A stretch of 64,000 bases of DNA from Acridotheres tristis (taxonomy: Eukaryota; Chordata; Aves; Passeriformes; Sturnidae): the NCBI GenBank assembly GCA_037013685.1, contig CM072884.1, positions 99,614,048 to 99,678,047 of the forward strand, in the 5' to 3' direction. Below, in pieces: positions 27,248 to 51,863 of the stretch (within the stretch, counting starts at the first letter, position 1; the number at the start of each line of letters is the position of its first letter). The notes beneath the pieces are model-generated. The model made no database searches. It saw only the letters and a list, made by a program, of their open reading frames with translations, and was not told the DNA's origin. Both the position numbers and the translations under genes were made by a program.

Positions 27248-27446
27248 TTTAGGGTGGGGAAGCACTGAGACAGGTTGCCCAAAGAAATTGTGAATGCCAC
27301 ATCCTTGAAAGTGTTCAAGGCCAGGTTGGATGGACTTGGAGCAACCTGGTCTACTGGAAGGCTCCCTGCCCATAGCAAGGGTTTGGAACTAGATAATTTT
27401 TAAGGCCCCATTAAACTCAAACCATTTCATGATTCTGTGATTCCCC
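27248..27446 (+). mobile_element. CR1 LINE 3' fragment
   Basis: Sense-oriented CR1 3' end. It contains the typical series around ACAGGTTGCCCAAAGAAATTG, GTTCAAGGCCAGGTTGGATGG, CTTGGAGCAACCTGGTCTA and GGAACTAGATAATTTTTAAGG, and ends in the CR1-like tail with ATGATTCTGTGATTC. It lacks any reverse-transcriptase portion. Minus-strand open frames over it are shadows. Confidence 0.92.
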
Positions 27447-29818
27447 CAACTAACCTTTCTTTGCTCTGAACTGGCATCTAATCCTAGATGCATAGTAGGC
27501 ATGCATTGCTTTGAAGATATTTGTTTCCATGGTTGAGAAGATCCCTCTAATATTTTCTGGTTTATTCTAATTAGTACAAACTAACATTTAACACCTGTCT
27601 TTCTTGTCTGTCATGGTCATTGTTACATGTGATTCTTCTCACCTACATGTGGCTGTTTCAGAGTAAGTACATGTTCAGTATTTTCCATTGGTCCATTTAT
27701 TTTACTGGTTATAATTCTGTAGGATTGTTTACCTCTCTTCAGTGGCCGTGAAGTCTGAATAATGAGCTCCAAATAGCGAGCATAACTCACTTCTCTGTCT
27801 CACCTCCTATAAATGAAACTATGAAAGATGATCCCACCATTCTTCAGGTAAACCCCTGAATTCTTTCATTTGACCTTATTGTTCAGATTTCTCATTTGCA
27901 TGCCTTCTGTTTCTATTCTTAAATTGTTTTCCATAAGTAATTTTGAATTTATTTTATATTTCACTCCCATTTAAATCTTAGTTCTAGGATGAGCTTCTGC
28001 ATAAAATCACAGGCTTTTACTGTCCACAGTGGATGGCTGTAGTCACAGAATGACCCCCAGGAAAAGTACATATCATCACTGTTAACCTTTTGTCCTTGGA
28101 GGTGCTCTCTGATTTCATACACTGTACACCCTGTATGCTGCTGTCTGGCAGTGTAGCCTCTCATGTGTGCATGTTTCTCTTGGGGCAGATTTTGTAGGTG
28201 GTTCTAGAACTGGCAGTCTTTCTGTTTTGCATGACTGATATGTAATAGAAGCCTGTTATCCCTGTGCCTTTGCTCTGACTTTATTTTCTGTCTGGATGGG
28301 ACCCTGTTCTTGCTTCCTTTTTCTATTTTTGTCTGCATCGGATACTTCTTTGAAAAAGTTTGTTTACAGAAGCTGGAAAGTCATCATTATTTAATTAATA
28401 ACATAATGACCCCTTCAAACTTAATTTGTTAGAGGGAGGTTTATGCTGTTTGTGAACCATTTCAGGTACTCTTGTACACACAAAAAAAGCACAGCTGCTA
28501 TGCAAAAATGCCCAGGCTAGCTCACACAAGCAAGACAGAGAACCATTTTATCACATCTGAATTTCTTCTGGCATGTAGATGACTTGATGTAACTTTAGCT
28601 CAGTATTTCTACATGATGCTGTTTTTCCATGACAGATAATCTTTTAAAAAATTCCAATATGGATTTTCTAAATTATTCTTAATGGATCTCCTTTTGAAGG
28701 AACACTATAAATCAAGATATGCCAGCATTACCTGCATAAAATTTCAAAACACTTATTCCCACCCGCAAAAGACCAAAAGCATTCCCCTGAACGAAATCTG
28801 ACAGATGTGAAACCACTAAAAGAAAGAACATCTTAAAAAAGGCAGTACTCTCAAAATCAATTTTCATTAAGATCTGAGTTTCTCCCCACTCTCTGAAATA
28901 TGTGGATTTGGGTATGCTGCTTTTACTTCCCCAGGTACTCATTTCTCCTAGAACAGGTCAAATTAGCATCATTATGGCCTTAATTGCAATGGGGTTGTTT
29001 GCACTAATATTACTACATGATTATGGCTTTCCAGAACATGCATGGTCACTTTTAAAATTGCTTTTAATTAAGTCAAATTTCAGTTTGACAACACTAAATG
29101 TTCAAATTCATTAAGAACCTAATCAACTGGCTGCCTAGATATTTTTCAAGAAGCCTTCAGGGCAGGCTGACATATCCACAGCTTTTTTAGCATATAATCA
29201 TCCCACTGGTAACAATGCAGCTTTGTGCATGCAAAAAGAGGATGCAAGCCTTTATTTTCAGAATTAATGTCCTTGTAACAATGGCCTGTATAGAAGTATT
29301 GTCAGAAACTCACATTCTGAGGTCCTTGAGATTCATTATATTCTAAGATTGGTGATCTGGTACTACAAAGGGTTACAATTAACTGTAACTTCCCTAATGC
29401 TGAATGATAGTCTGGTTAACAGGAATCTTTCCTCTTCCACTCAGTTACAGCAGTTTTCCAGCTATGGAAGGAATAATTTCAAGTCTTGCAGAAATGAGAT
29501 CTGTTAAGAAATAGTACCAGAGTAACAGTCTAGATGAGAGAAAGCAGCTGGCAGCCTGTGGGATGATTTTACTCAGCCTCTGATGGTTCAAACTTCTACT
29601 GTGGTTGCAAATGCTCGGGCCCTTTCTTTGATCAGCAGTAATTCCATCCAAATTGAGAGAGCAGCACAAATGTGCCCAAACAGGCATCTGTCCCACCAAA
29701 CTGTTAAGAAGCCCAGATCTAAGTGTCAGTGAGCCTCAGAAGGTGACATTGTTTCATTTTGGTTTTCATGGGGCCAGTATTTTATTAAAAAAAAAAGTTC
29801 TTAAATATAAAATGCTAC

Positions 29819-29857
29819 AATAGCTCAAGTGCTCAGTAAAAATAGCTTAAGTGCTCA
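29819..29857. repeat. short tandem duplication, 22-base period
   Basis: A 17-base word at 29819-29835 recurs at 29841-29857 with one substitution (C to T). This is a small local duplication. Confidence 0.85.
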
Positions 29858-32800
29858 TTTCAGTGTCATTGTGGGATTTATATTAATTCTAATATATTAT
29901 CAAGAAAATTAATTACATTTATGAGGGCAAGATGGTACCTTTAATGTCAAACATTTCATTTGGCCCAAGGCACACCGTTTCCTGCAAAATGTTTTGGTCT
30001 TCCTAGTGATACATCATTTGCTGGCATGGGCAACCTGCAACAGAGGCATGGCTGAGTCAAAACTACATGCACTGGGAGAAATGAAGAAGTTATTCCTATT
30101 TACTGTCCAGGAAAAGTCAATCCAGAAGCAATTTGTTAAGTATTTTATTCCATTTCCGTCCATTTATGCTCTTGAACATTCTTTAACATATAGCAAACAA
30201 AAAACTATATAAGACCTCATAAATATTTCAGTTATAGGTAGGCCAGGTGCATAATCTAATTACTAAAATCAGTACCATATTAAGGCAAACCAGAAAGAAA
30301 ATCAGTTGAGCACAGCTGCCCGAAGCACCACCATTTTGTATTTCAGACTCTGGCCTTTCCTCTGCTGTACAAGTGGAAAGAAGTAGGCAGCACAAATGAG
30401 GGAGTTCTTTAGCTGACTGAATGTACGTGTTCAAAAAAGTTTGGAAAAATAACAGGAAAACTCACACTGGCTCAAATTTCATTTGCTTCTATTTTCTGAT
30501 CTGTTCCTTCAACTAAACTTCTCCTAGAAGAGCTATAAAAAAGTCCACTCTGGAAATCTACAACATTCATACCACTTTGGGTCAGCCAGCTGGGTCACTT
30601 GCTTCAAGCACTTTTCCAGACATTGAGAAATGTTCTCTCACAAATTCTGTTTGTCCATCTTTCCAGGTCTTGTCTTCTGCTGTCCAAGTGAAAAAAGGTA
30701 AAAATAGTATTTTAATATTGTGCATCCCTTGGTTTCATGGCTGCCTACTCCTCACAAGTACCCATGATTACCATCTCTGAGTTTTCCCTCTTAGAACTCT
30801 CTCTGGAAAAATAGTAGTACTGGAAATTGATGTGCAGCCATAATGGTTCTGAAATGGGCTTACCCAATTCTTTTTTCCAATACAGATCTTCAGATTCTTC
30901 AAAGCATTGATCAAGATGAATAGTTAAATAGCTCACTATATGTTGCATTTAGAATGGCTTAAAATATTTTAGGAGTAAAATTCTGAAGAAAAAAAAGAAC
31001 ATATAAGGTGTACATAAAAAACAAGCAAGATGTATCTATCCAGCCACCCTGCAATCTTAAAAATGTCTATTCCAGCCTTTGTGGAAATCAGATACTCAGC
31101 CTGTATGTCTACTGAAAAATTGAAAAATTAATGCAAAAGAGAACTCATTTCACAGGAAACTAAAACAAATTGCTATGAATCTTGTTGAAAATTACTGTTG
31201 GAAGGTGGTATAAAAATGTAACACATGAATTTTCCTTATCTGTACCCATTCCATCCAACTTACACCATGCCTTTCCTCAGCACAATGTACTTGCTTCAGG
31301 TAAATGGGCTAGCAGAATTTTACCAGTTTGTTTTAATTGCCTAATATATGCATTGAAATAGTTTACTTGCTTGATGCAGCAGCTTTGTTTGAGGATTGAA
31401 AAAAATAGCCACCTGCAAAAACAATAGGAAACATCCCAATAAACATAATTTGAGTTTTGACTATTGAGGTTTCTAATGGAAAAGAAAATTTGCTGTCAAT
31501 TGCAATTATATGGCATCAGCTAGAGAATACTGGATTCTAGCTGGTGGGGGAACACTGCTTGTCATATGAAACAGGAGACAGATGATTAATAGAGAGCAAA
31601 GGGAGGTGGTATCACACAGTAGAAGATCCAAGACATAATTATTGTATGAAATTTATGGGACTCTAGAGTAGTTAAAGTTAGTGAGACAAAAGTAAATAAA
31701 TTCTGCCTTACTTGGCAGAGACTGTAAAAGAAATGAACACTTAAAAATAGTTCCAAATACGAACTCTTTCTCATGTTTACTCATTGTTTAAGTGCAGCTG
31801 AAGTTAATCATGCTTACAAACTCTGAACACAGGATACAAAATCTTCAAATATTTTAATAATTTTTCTGTTTTCTTTCAAAGTACGGTAGGCTTGTATTTT
31901 TGACTGCAAATATGCACTTATTGATATATTTCAAAGCTAATACACAGTGGAGTTGACTGTAAACATACAGAAACAATAGGAAGCTTCTCATTGATTTTGA
32001 TTGAGTCTGGAGAAGACCGGTGATCTGAAAACCAGTATGTTAAATCTTGTTCTCATCAAGATGGTAAATACACAGGCAACCCTCCTTAGCCTCCACCAGC
32101 TGCTTTCTGGAGAGACATTCCCCTCTTTCTCCCGTGGCTTTACAGTGAATTACTCTTCTGCAAATATTTTTATGATCAAGTCTATGTTTGCAGCACACCC
32201 TGGCCCTCCAGGCAAAGACTCCTAGATTTTGCAGGCAAGATAAACACATCAAGGAGATAGACAGCTGGAATAAAAATCATCTCTGTGAAGGGTCAGCTGG
32301 AAGCATGGGAAAAGCTGGGATTTGCCTAGGACAGGTAACAGACAGAGACAACAAAACGATGATGGCCCTACTGCTTACTTTGCCTGGAAAGGTCCCTGGA
32401 AAGTCCTGCTGGTTGCTGCTGCTGCTGCCAGAGAGGTCCTTGGGGCTGCAGCACTGCTCAGGCAGTCATGGTGTCTGTGCTCCTCATCTCCACCTCTTGT
32501 AGCCTGAAGAGCCACAAACTCAGCTCAACACAGCTCTCCTCACAGTTTTATAGCTCTCCCCACTCCATCCTAGCCCAGGACACAGCCCCCAGTTTTGCTT
32601 AGCCAGCTCAGCCTCCCCAAAACTGCTGAGAAGTTTTGGGCCAGTGCTACCTTTGGCTTCTTCTTCAGGACTTGCCTGGCTGACATCAAAGCAAGAAAAA
32701 TCTAATATCTGAATGTAAAGCAACAATATAGTTAAAATATTCTGGGTTTTTTAGGACAAAATTGCATGGAAGAGCCTATTTAGTATCAAGAGAATAACAT

Positions 32801-35800
32801 TTAGAAAAAACGGTGTAACCAGTAGCCATTTCCCTGTAATGCTTAGGACCAGGTGACACTGAATTGAGCTCTAACAAAGCTGTACTTAACTTTAAAACCT
32901 AGGAACAAAATCATAATACAGAATTTATTCTACTCATGCAGATTACCAGAAGAGATTCAGCAGTCTGGTGAAAAGTAGTCATGTTTCCTTAAGAAATATT
33001 TACATTTAAATATTTTAAACCTTCCTCGAGAAAAGAAAAAAACTGGATGGAAGGTTGTCAGGCTGAGGGGACTACTCTTCACGTCTCTGAAGTTTTTTCA
33101 TTTTTTTGGTCTTTTTAAATTCTATTCCCCATTCTGTTTGAATGCATTTAGAGCAGTCTTAATTGTGTAATAGGACAAAGCTCAGGAAACCAAATTAAAG
33201 AATGTGCTCAATTCTGTAATTTGATTGATCTGCTTTCATAAGCGTTCTCTCCTATAATTATTTGCAGGGCTTCTGCACATGGATCCAGATGCACACACGC
33301 TAAAGCAAGTGGCATCATATCATCCCAAACTAGAGGAAGGAAGGGATGAATCACAATCCGCTAAGGGCTGTCAGGATCAATCTGGCTTAGTGCAAAACAG
33401 CTTTGTATTGTAAGAATTTGATATAGAATGGTCATGACACATCCCTCAGGGTGGGGGTTTTGTGCACATGACCCTTCCTGTACACCATAGCACTGGCTTG
33501 GATTTTGTAGAGGTTAAAAAAACTTTTCAACCAGCGCTGCTGTGTTTCTCTGGTGCGGGCAGGAGGGCGGAATAGATTTGAATCCACTCAGATGTATGAG
33601 CTTCATTCAAACCAGATAAACACGGAAATTATTAAAAGACAAATCTAAACTTGGCATTCCTTCCCCTGAGGGCGCAAAGGTGCTGGGGGCAATAACAACA
33701 GATCAGGTCCTGGGACATCCCCTTCCTTGTGCTCAGGGAAGGGAAATAAACACCACGGACACAACCGGGGAAGAAATACCAAGTGGTCACACGCATTCTA
33801 GTGTAACCACTTTATTTTCAGTTTGTTCCCTTACTGTTATCCTAACAGGACTTTCCCAAGTAACGGGGCAAGCTCCAGTGCCTCACTGCTGGAATGGTTC
33901 GCTACTGACCGCAGGGGGAAGCACAGAGAAAAGTGAGGATGCGCTTCCATCCCTGGGCTGCACCGCCGCCCCACGGCACTTCTGCTACACAGCTCTCCTT
34001 TCCGCCCTCCAAAACGCCAAAAAGACCACAAGGAATAGTAATCTGTGATTGTGCTGGTAACACAGTTCTGACAAACTGTGCCTGTTCTATTCAATTGTGT
34101 TATTAGGACACAAGGAAGCACAGAATCTCCCATTTAGTTCGGGAGACACAAACCTGAGAGGGGCAGCGGATCAGAACTCAGTTATTTGTAAAACTGGAAG
34201 AGTGGTCTGAAAGACAGGATGTAAATCAGTGATTTACAGATAGTAGGAGAGAGCAGAACCCAGCAAAGAAAAAGCAGGCAGTAAGCAATGGAGCTGGCAA
34301 AAATCCTGCAGGAAAGAATTTGCACTGAAGTGGCTCACAAGGGTGTGTTGCTCAAAAATATTCTGGCACTGTGAAAAATGAAGGTGTTACACAGAGCTTT
34401 ATCAACAGAAATATTGTCTCTAAGGTGCTGGGAAATACAACACAGCAGAAGAGGGATGCCTGTGTAAAAAACATTAAGTAGAAATAGTTGGTTTCTTTAC
34501 AAAGCTTTCCATGAACTCGGGTTTCACAAATGTATGTTTAAAGCATTTGCCTGACCCTTCTAGACACAAAGCCCAAGATCTTTTTGAATATACATTTGTA
34601 TATACCTGAAAGGCACACATGAAAATATCAAAATGCAGAAGGACTGAACTGAGCCTTGAACATAACTTTGCAGTGAGATCCAGCAACAACAGAAAATATG
34701 TCTGGTTTCATTTACTCACGCTTTTCAAGCTGGTCAATGTTACATTCAAACACCTCTGCAGTAGCTGGGCTTACACAGAAAAGTAAAGTAACATCTCTTT
34801 TCCCATGGATTTTAGTATGTAAATGGGTAGAACCTTTTCTACTGCAGTGCTTCTCTGTATATTGTAATACTAATTGTTCCTGGGACTAAAAACCCAATAA
34901 ACTTAACATAAAGAGAAGTACAGAGGCATAAAAGAATAAAAAATTCAAGCATGAAGAAATGACATTATAACTTCATTATCATCCTTCTCCTTCAAAACTT
35001 TGGTGTTTCCCAAATAATAATGCAGAAAAGCAATCAGAATGAAGAACAGAAATTACACTTCCGTCATCTATTTTTCTCTCCTTACTAGAAGCAAAACATC
35101 TGGAAGATCCTAGAAAACTGCCTCTCTTCCAAACTCCAATAACTCCAAAGGAAACAAATCATCTGAAGGATTTTGATAGTACAATTAAGTGTTCTAATTC
35201 CCCCATCTGTGTTGCTGTCTAAAGCTGGAAATACTAGAACATGTAGGACTGAATGGGATTAGTCAGAAGGGATGGGAGACATAGATCAAAATAGGCATTT
35301 TCAGTGAGAAGTGCAGAGAAGCAACGTGAACTTGAGAAAAGGAGAGAGGAATATTGATAAAAGAAATGTTTGGATAAGAAAATTGAATGAGAGTGGGGAG
35401 GACAGGAAGAAAAATGGAGAAGATAAACAAATGGAAACACAAAACAAAAGAATAATGAAAGAAAATATTGTTCCTGCTGAGCAGTTTAAAACGGAATATA
35501 ATGGATTTATTTATATTTAGAATGTGAGGATGCATCTGGAATGAAGCTGGTGATTTAGGTTTTAAATATGGAAAAGGAACAAAGACTACATCTGTTCTGT
35601 TTGATAACTTAATTATTCAGCCCAGTCCCAGATCTGGTCCCTTGTCATTCACATCTGAATATGTTCATCCACTTGTGTGCTGTCACTCAGAGTTAATTGA
35701 CTGCTTCCCACCAGGAAGAAGTCAGGGCAAGGACCTGGAGACTGCTGTGAGACCAGCACAGATAAGACTGTGCCACCATCCTCCCCAGCCTGCCCTCCAA

Positions 35801-36791
35801 AATGAACAGAGCCAGCTCACCATCCACCACAGAGATTCTCACACTGCCGAGCACGCAGCAGAGTCCCCCCGTTCTGCCTGAAGGGCTGCTACATGGCCTC
35901 AGATTACTTCAAGCATTTGAATTAAATGAACAATTTAAAGGGCCACCATATGGTGCCACCCGGGAGACCTGGGGAAGCGTGTCACGGCACGGATCCTCCC
36001 ACGGAGGAAATGAGGCTGAAGCAATGTGGCCACAAGCTGTTCCTTGGCAGCCACCCTGGCTGCCTGCTGAGTTAGAGCCATGGTGGCACAGGAGGAAGAA
36101 AAATCACGCAGCAAACTTCTGGCTCCTGGAATGAGGTGGGGATTGCTTTCACCTGGATGCAGACAGTGAGCTGGGGGAGTCCTGGATGCTCCCCTCTGCT
36201 CCCAACCCAACAGCAGGCATTTGTAACAGCAGCTGCAATCCGAAAAATAACATTTTAGGATCACACCCAGAACAATAGAACACAACGAGTTTTGGCCAGC
36301 GGCCACACAACACACCCTTGATGTAATACTAAAGTCACACATGGCAAGGTACTCCATTATGAAATCTTACACAATCATCTTTCATTAAATTATTTTCTAG
36401 TGTTGTTCTCTGCTTATGATTTTCTTATGTTTTTCTCTTCATTGTTTACCTCATTCATGAATTAGCTTTCCACATTAGTTTTCTGTAGGACAACTTAATA
36501 ATTTCAGAATGTTTTAAGAGCTTTTAATTAAAAAAATTAATATTAATTAAATATCATAAAAAGTAAAAAAATTGGCAGAGGTGATATAAATCAGTGCTTT
36601 ACTGTATTTCCAGGGAAGGCAAAAATTGATCATTTCCTATCTAAATAAATATTTCCAGTGACTATTAGAAGTGTTGATAACATCTGTCTATAATTGTGTA
36701 ACTATAAAAATTGCTCTGCTTTTTTTTCTTTCATTAGGAGAAGGAACAGGTAACGCCATTAAACTTGAAACTATCTTGACCGCATTCTTTT

Positions 36792-36832
36792 GTAATACTA
36801 TTACTACTAATACTTAGTAGTAGTAGTATTAT
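36792..36832. repeat. 17-18 bp hairpin built of TAC/GTA triplets
   Basis: Left arm 36792-36809 and right arm 36815-36832 are complementary apart from two G-T wobble pairs, around a five-base loop. The arms consist mostly of ACT/AGT-type triplet units, so the structure probably arose by inverted duplication of a trinucleotide run. No precursor-RNA features beyond the stem are visible. Confidence 0.8.
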
Positions 36833-38805
36833 TTCTCTTTGAGCAGGAGAAATTGTCCGTTAAAAATTGTTCAGTGATCTCTTGAAACCTTTATTTCATA
36901 GTGTTGCTTGGTTAAGTTGGCATGTGAGTTTACCAGAAGATTCCTGTCTTACATACAGATGCCAGTACACTTTATTCTTCAGATGAACCTCATTCGGAGA
37001 ATGTGAAAACTATTAAAAGCAGAAGGTGAATCCTTATTTTGCCATGCACTGCAGGAAATTCTGGCAGCCTCAGCATCCTTCCATGAGCCAGTCATCCCAG
37101 CCCAGGTGCCACTTGGCTCTGCTATAAACCTGAGTTGGGCAGGACAGTCCTATGTGTGCTTCATGAGCCTCACAGGTGTGTGCATGAACACCATCGATGT
37201 GCATTAATCCATCAGTAATCTCTCCAGGAAGGTGCAGACTGGCTGATAAAAATGCAGGTTGCAAGCTTCCAAACACATGGCTACACTATTCAGAAGTGTC
37301 CTGGACCTCTGGGGGTGTCGCAGCACCTTGGAAGCTCTGGGGAAAATCACACACAGTCCTTCAGGATAATGTTTTCTTTAGCTGCAGAGCCACTCCCTGC
37401 CTGCAGAACAACATCTCCAGCAAGTCTGCTGGAAACTGCCAAGTACTTGCTTTCCAAGCAGTGAAGTACTACAGACTAAAGACACCCTAGGAAAAAAGCC
37501 TTTTGAGACAACTGATATTTTCACTTTGCCCTTTATTTTCCTGGAGGTCAGCTGCTGTTGCTGCTGTTGTTGCCTCATGAAGGAAGCCTAAATCGGCTTA
37601 GTAGTGTAAAACTGACTTGCAAAATTCAAATTTCCAACAAGTTACATGCCAAGAAAGATTCCACAAGAGACTCCTGTAGAGACTTGCCTTTACCAGAATT
37701 TGAGCAAGAACTGCTTTATCCCTTGGGACACTGGAAACAGCACTATCCGGTTACTCCCGGATGGATTTCATGATTGCAAAAGTGATAGTATTTTCAGACT
37801 TTTTTCTCAGATGTGAAAAGCAGTAGCATTATTTTGCTTCTTTTATACATCCCAGCCTATCTAAAGGCAAAGCATATGTCAAGGAACCTGCAGCAACACA
37901 GAGGTAGGATGCTGAGCACTGCTGAGCACCATCACTTGAAGAAAGTTTGGTTAATTTTCAGTCCTCCAGCAAGCTAATACCAAGCCTGGGTTTGTTTTTC
38001 TCAGCAAGAACTAACCAAATACATGGAAAGTTAGGCTTCTTCTCAACATCTTTATGGGATGAGGGATAGCTACCTCTCTTCCTACTCTGTGTTACAGACA
38101 AGATGAGGAAGAAATCACATTAGCCACAAGTGTCCTTATTAATGGAACAGGGGGGAAGCCAAGGAAGGAGGTGAACAGTACAGTGGAGATCCAGATGAGG
38201 TTGTATTTTGGAGACAGACGGCACTTTCAGTCCTCTCTGATGGTAGTGTAGTTTGAGAGGCATATTTTCACTGGAAATTAGGTTTTAAACATTAATTACT
38301 TGTGCTGCACTTGAGCTTTGTGCAACCCGCAGGACTCAGCATATACCAACACCTGTGATGCCAACAGGTGAACAGGATTTACTTTCTTTTTTTTTTTGCC
38401 GAGGAACAGGGGAGAAGTGCCCAGCCATCAGCTGGGTCTCGTCCGTGTCCTTCCATGACGAGCAGGGTTATGCTGGTGCCAGCACAGCCCAGGGGAGCAG
38501 CGCAGGGCCAGCATTGGAGCCAGGACAGCAGCACGGGCGGCTCACCGGGATCGGGCACCGCACAGAACCCGTGCCCACCCTCGGCTGCCCTGGAGAGGGG
38601 CACGGGAGCTTGGCTGGGGAGATCGGGGGTGTGATAGGGCGGGACGACTCCGCAACATTAACTTAAATCTTAACTTTGATGTGCATTTCTCAAGCCTGTG
38701 ACGCTAAAAGGAAACCGTTTCAACACTTCATGCATTTAAAAACCAGGGAATGCGCTCACACGGAGCAGCTCTCGCGCAGCGCCACATTAAACATTCAAAC
38801 CTGAG

Positions 38806-38998
38806 TCACAGAATCAATGAGGCTGGAAAAGACCTCTGATATTATCGAGCCCAACCCATGACCTGACACCACCACGCCACTGGACCACGCCACTGAGCGC
38901 CACGTCCAGTCCGTCCTCAAACGCCTCCAGGGACGTGACCCCACCAGCCCCCGGGACAGCCCATTTCAGTGCCTAATCACGCTTCTTGAGAAGAAATT
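38806..38998 (-). mobile_element. CR1 LINE 3' fragment, antisense
   Basis: The + strand reads as the reverse complement of a CR1 3' end. It opens with the tail-like TCACAGAATCAATGAGGCTGG, then AAAGACCTCTGATATTATCG and the series ending near AAGAAATTCCTCCGAATGTTCC. It lies directly upstream of the PDHA1 CpG island, about 120 bases from the nuclear-receptor repeat at 39119-39134, so the promoter has a retrotransposon as its immediate distal neighbour. Confidence 0.92.
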
Positions 38999-39118
38999 CC
39001 TCCGAATGTTCCAAAATTGTTCCTAATGTCTAGGCTGCACAAGCTGGCAGGAGCCCCGAGGTTCAGTGCTCGCCGCGCTCCGAGGTTTTGCAGGAAATCC
39101 GATCTTTCCCACATTTCG

Positions 39119-39134
39119 TGACCTTTAATGACCT
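39119..39134 (-). promoter_or_regulatory. perfect DR4 nuclear-receptor repeat / double ERR element
   Basis: On the - strand the sequence reads AGGTCATTAAAGGTCA: two perfect consensus half-sites four bases apart (DR4). DR4 is the classical arrangement for thyroid-hormone-receptor/RXR and also for LXR or CAR/PXR dimers. Each half-site is also preceded by the bases that make TNAAGGTCA (TAAAGGTCA), the extended site for estrogen-related receptors; for the second copy this is complete at 39119-39127 and for the first at 39129-39137. A third, decayed copy (ATGAC) follows. It sits about 185 bases above the PDHA1 start codon. The role is inferred from motifs. Confidence 0.6.
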
Positions 39135-39200
39135 TTAATGACATTCTGGCTCTGGCGCCCGGCAGGGGGCGTTGCCCGGGCCGCCGCAGCAGCGCAGGCC

Positions 39201-39212
39201 CGCGCATGCGCA
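39201..39212 (+). promoter_or_regulatory. NRF-1 binding palindrome
   Basis: CGCGCATGCGCA matches the nuclear respiratory factor 1 consensus YGCGCAYGCGCR at every position. It lies about 110 bases above the PDHA1 start codon, inside the CpG island. NRF-1 controls many nuclear genes for mitochondrial proteins, so the site fits the gene. It is followed directly by a GC box. Confidence 0.75.
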
Positions 39213-39220
39213 GGGCGGGG
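39213..39220 (+). promoter_or_regulatory. GC box (Sp1/KLF type)
   Basis: GGGCGGGG, a consensus Sp1/KLF site, abuts the NRF-1 palindrome. Such pairs are common in TATA-less CpG promoters. Confidence 0.6.
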
Positions 39221-39318
39221 GGACGCAGGGCAGGCGGCGGTTGCGGCCGAGGCGGCGGCGGCTGAAGGAGAGCCGAGGACGGGGTTCCGCGCCAGGCGCT
39301 GCTGAGCCTTCCCGCTCC

Positions 39319-51431
<12,113 letters not shown>

Positions 51432-51684
51432 AGGCCTTTTTATTGGTGTAACTTATTCCTAAGAATAAGTGAATGCATTTACAGGAACTGTATAAGCTTA
51501 TTTAAGAGCTCTTTCAAAAGAGGAAATGTGTAAGGAAATCTATCTGAGTATGGAATTTCTTAAACATGCTGAATGTTTCAGAAGAAGCTAAGTCGAGAGA
51601 AAGTTGTTTATTTAAAGTGCTATGTATTTGCTTTACTGACTTTCTTTGGATCGCTGTATGTGTTACGTACAGTGTAAAAAGAAA

Positions 51685-51690
51685 AATAAA
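51685..51690 (+). terminator. PDHA1: PDHA1 polyadenylation signal
   Basis: Canonical AATAAA about 255 bases after the stop codon, followed by a T-rich downstream stretch near 51710-51735. It implies a 3' UTR of roughly 280 bases. Confidence 0.75.
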
Positions 51691-51857
51691 AATTAAACTC
51701 TACCACCCTTTATCTAATGGTCTCTTTGCTTTGCTTCATGAACTCTTTTCCCAGAAACCCCATCAAAAATGTCATTTACGTGCTCTGGTTTTGCTGCAGG
51801 AAAGTCACTAATTAAGAACGTCACACCAGCCTTTCTCAGTAGTTCAGTGAGAGTAGC

Positions 51858-51863
51858 TTTAAT
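51858..51863 (-). terminator. MAP3K15: candidate MAP3K15 polyadenylation signal
   Basis: ATTAAA on the - strand, about 360 bases after the MAP3K15 stop codon. A second ATTAAA lies nearer at 52069-52074. Either would end MAP3K15 short of, or very close to, the end of PDHA1. The choice between them cannot be made from sequence. Confidence 0.4.

Larger units (their letters stand above)
27447..38805. other. non-coding region upstream of PDHA1, no gene seen
   Basis: About 11 kb with no supportable exon. Features of note are a near-exact 17-base direct duplication at 29819-29857, a long hairpin at 36792-36832, and GC-richer patches around 32290-32510, 33680-34040, 35640-36350, 37050-37500 and 38400-38640. 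The patches carry open frames in several overlapping registers without any recognisable motif. The last patches approach the PDHA1 CpG island and could hold distal regulatory sequence, which cannot be shown here. Confidence 0.55.

Noticed and set aside
39142..39318. Upstream extension of the PDHA1 frame from a non-AUG start (for example CTG at 39262)
   Set aside because: The frame is open to a stop at 39139, but it has no ATG, a poor initiation context and no conserved residues. The MRKML start is the family start.
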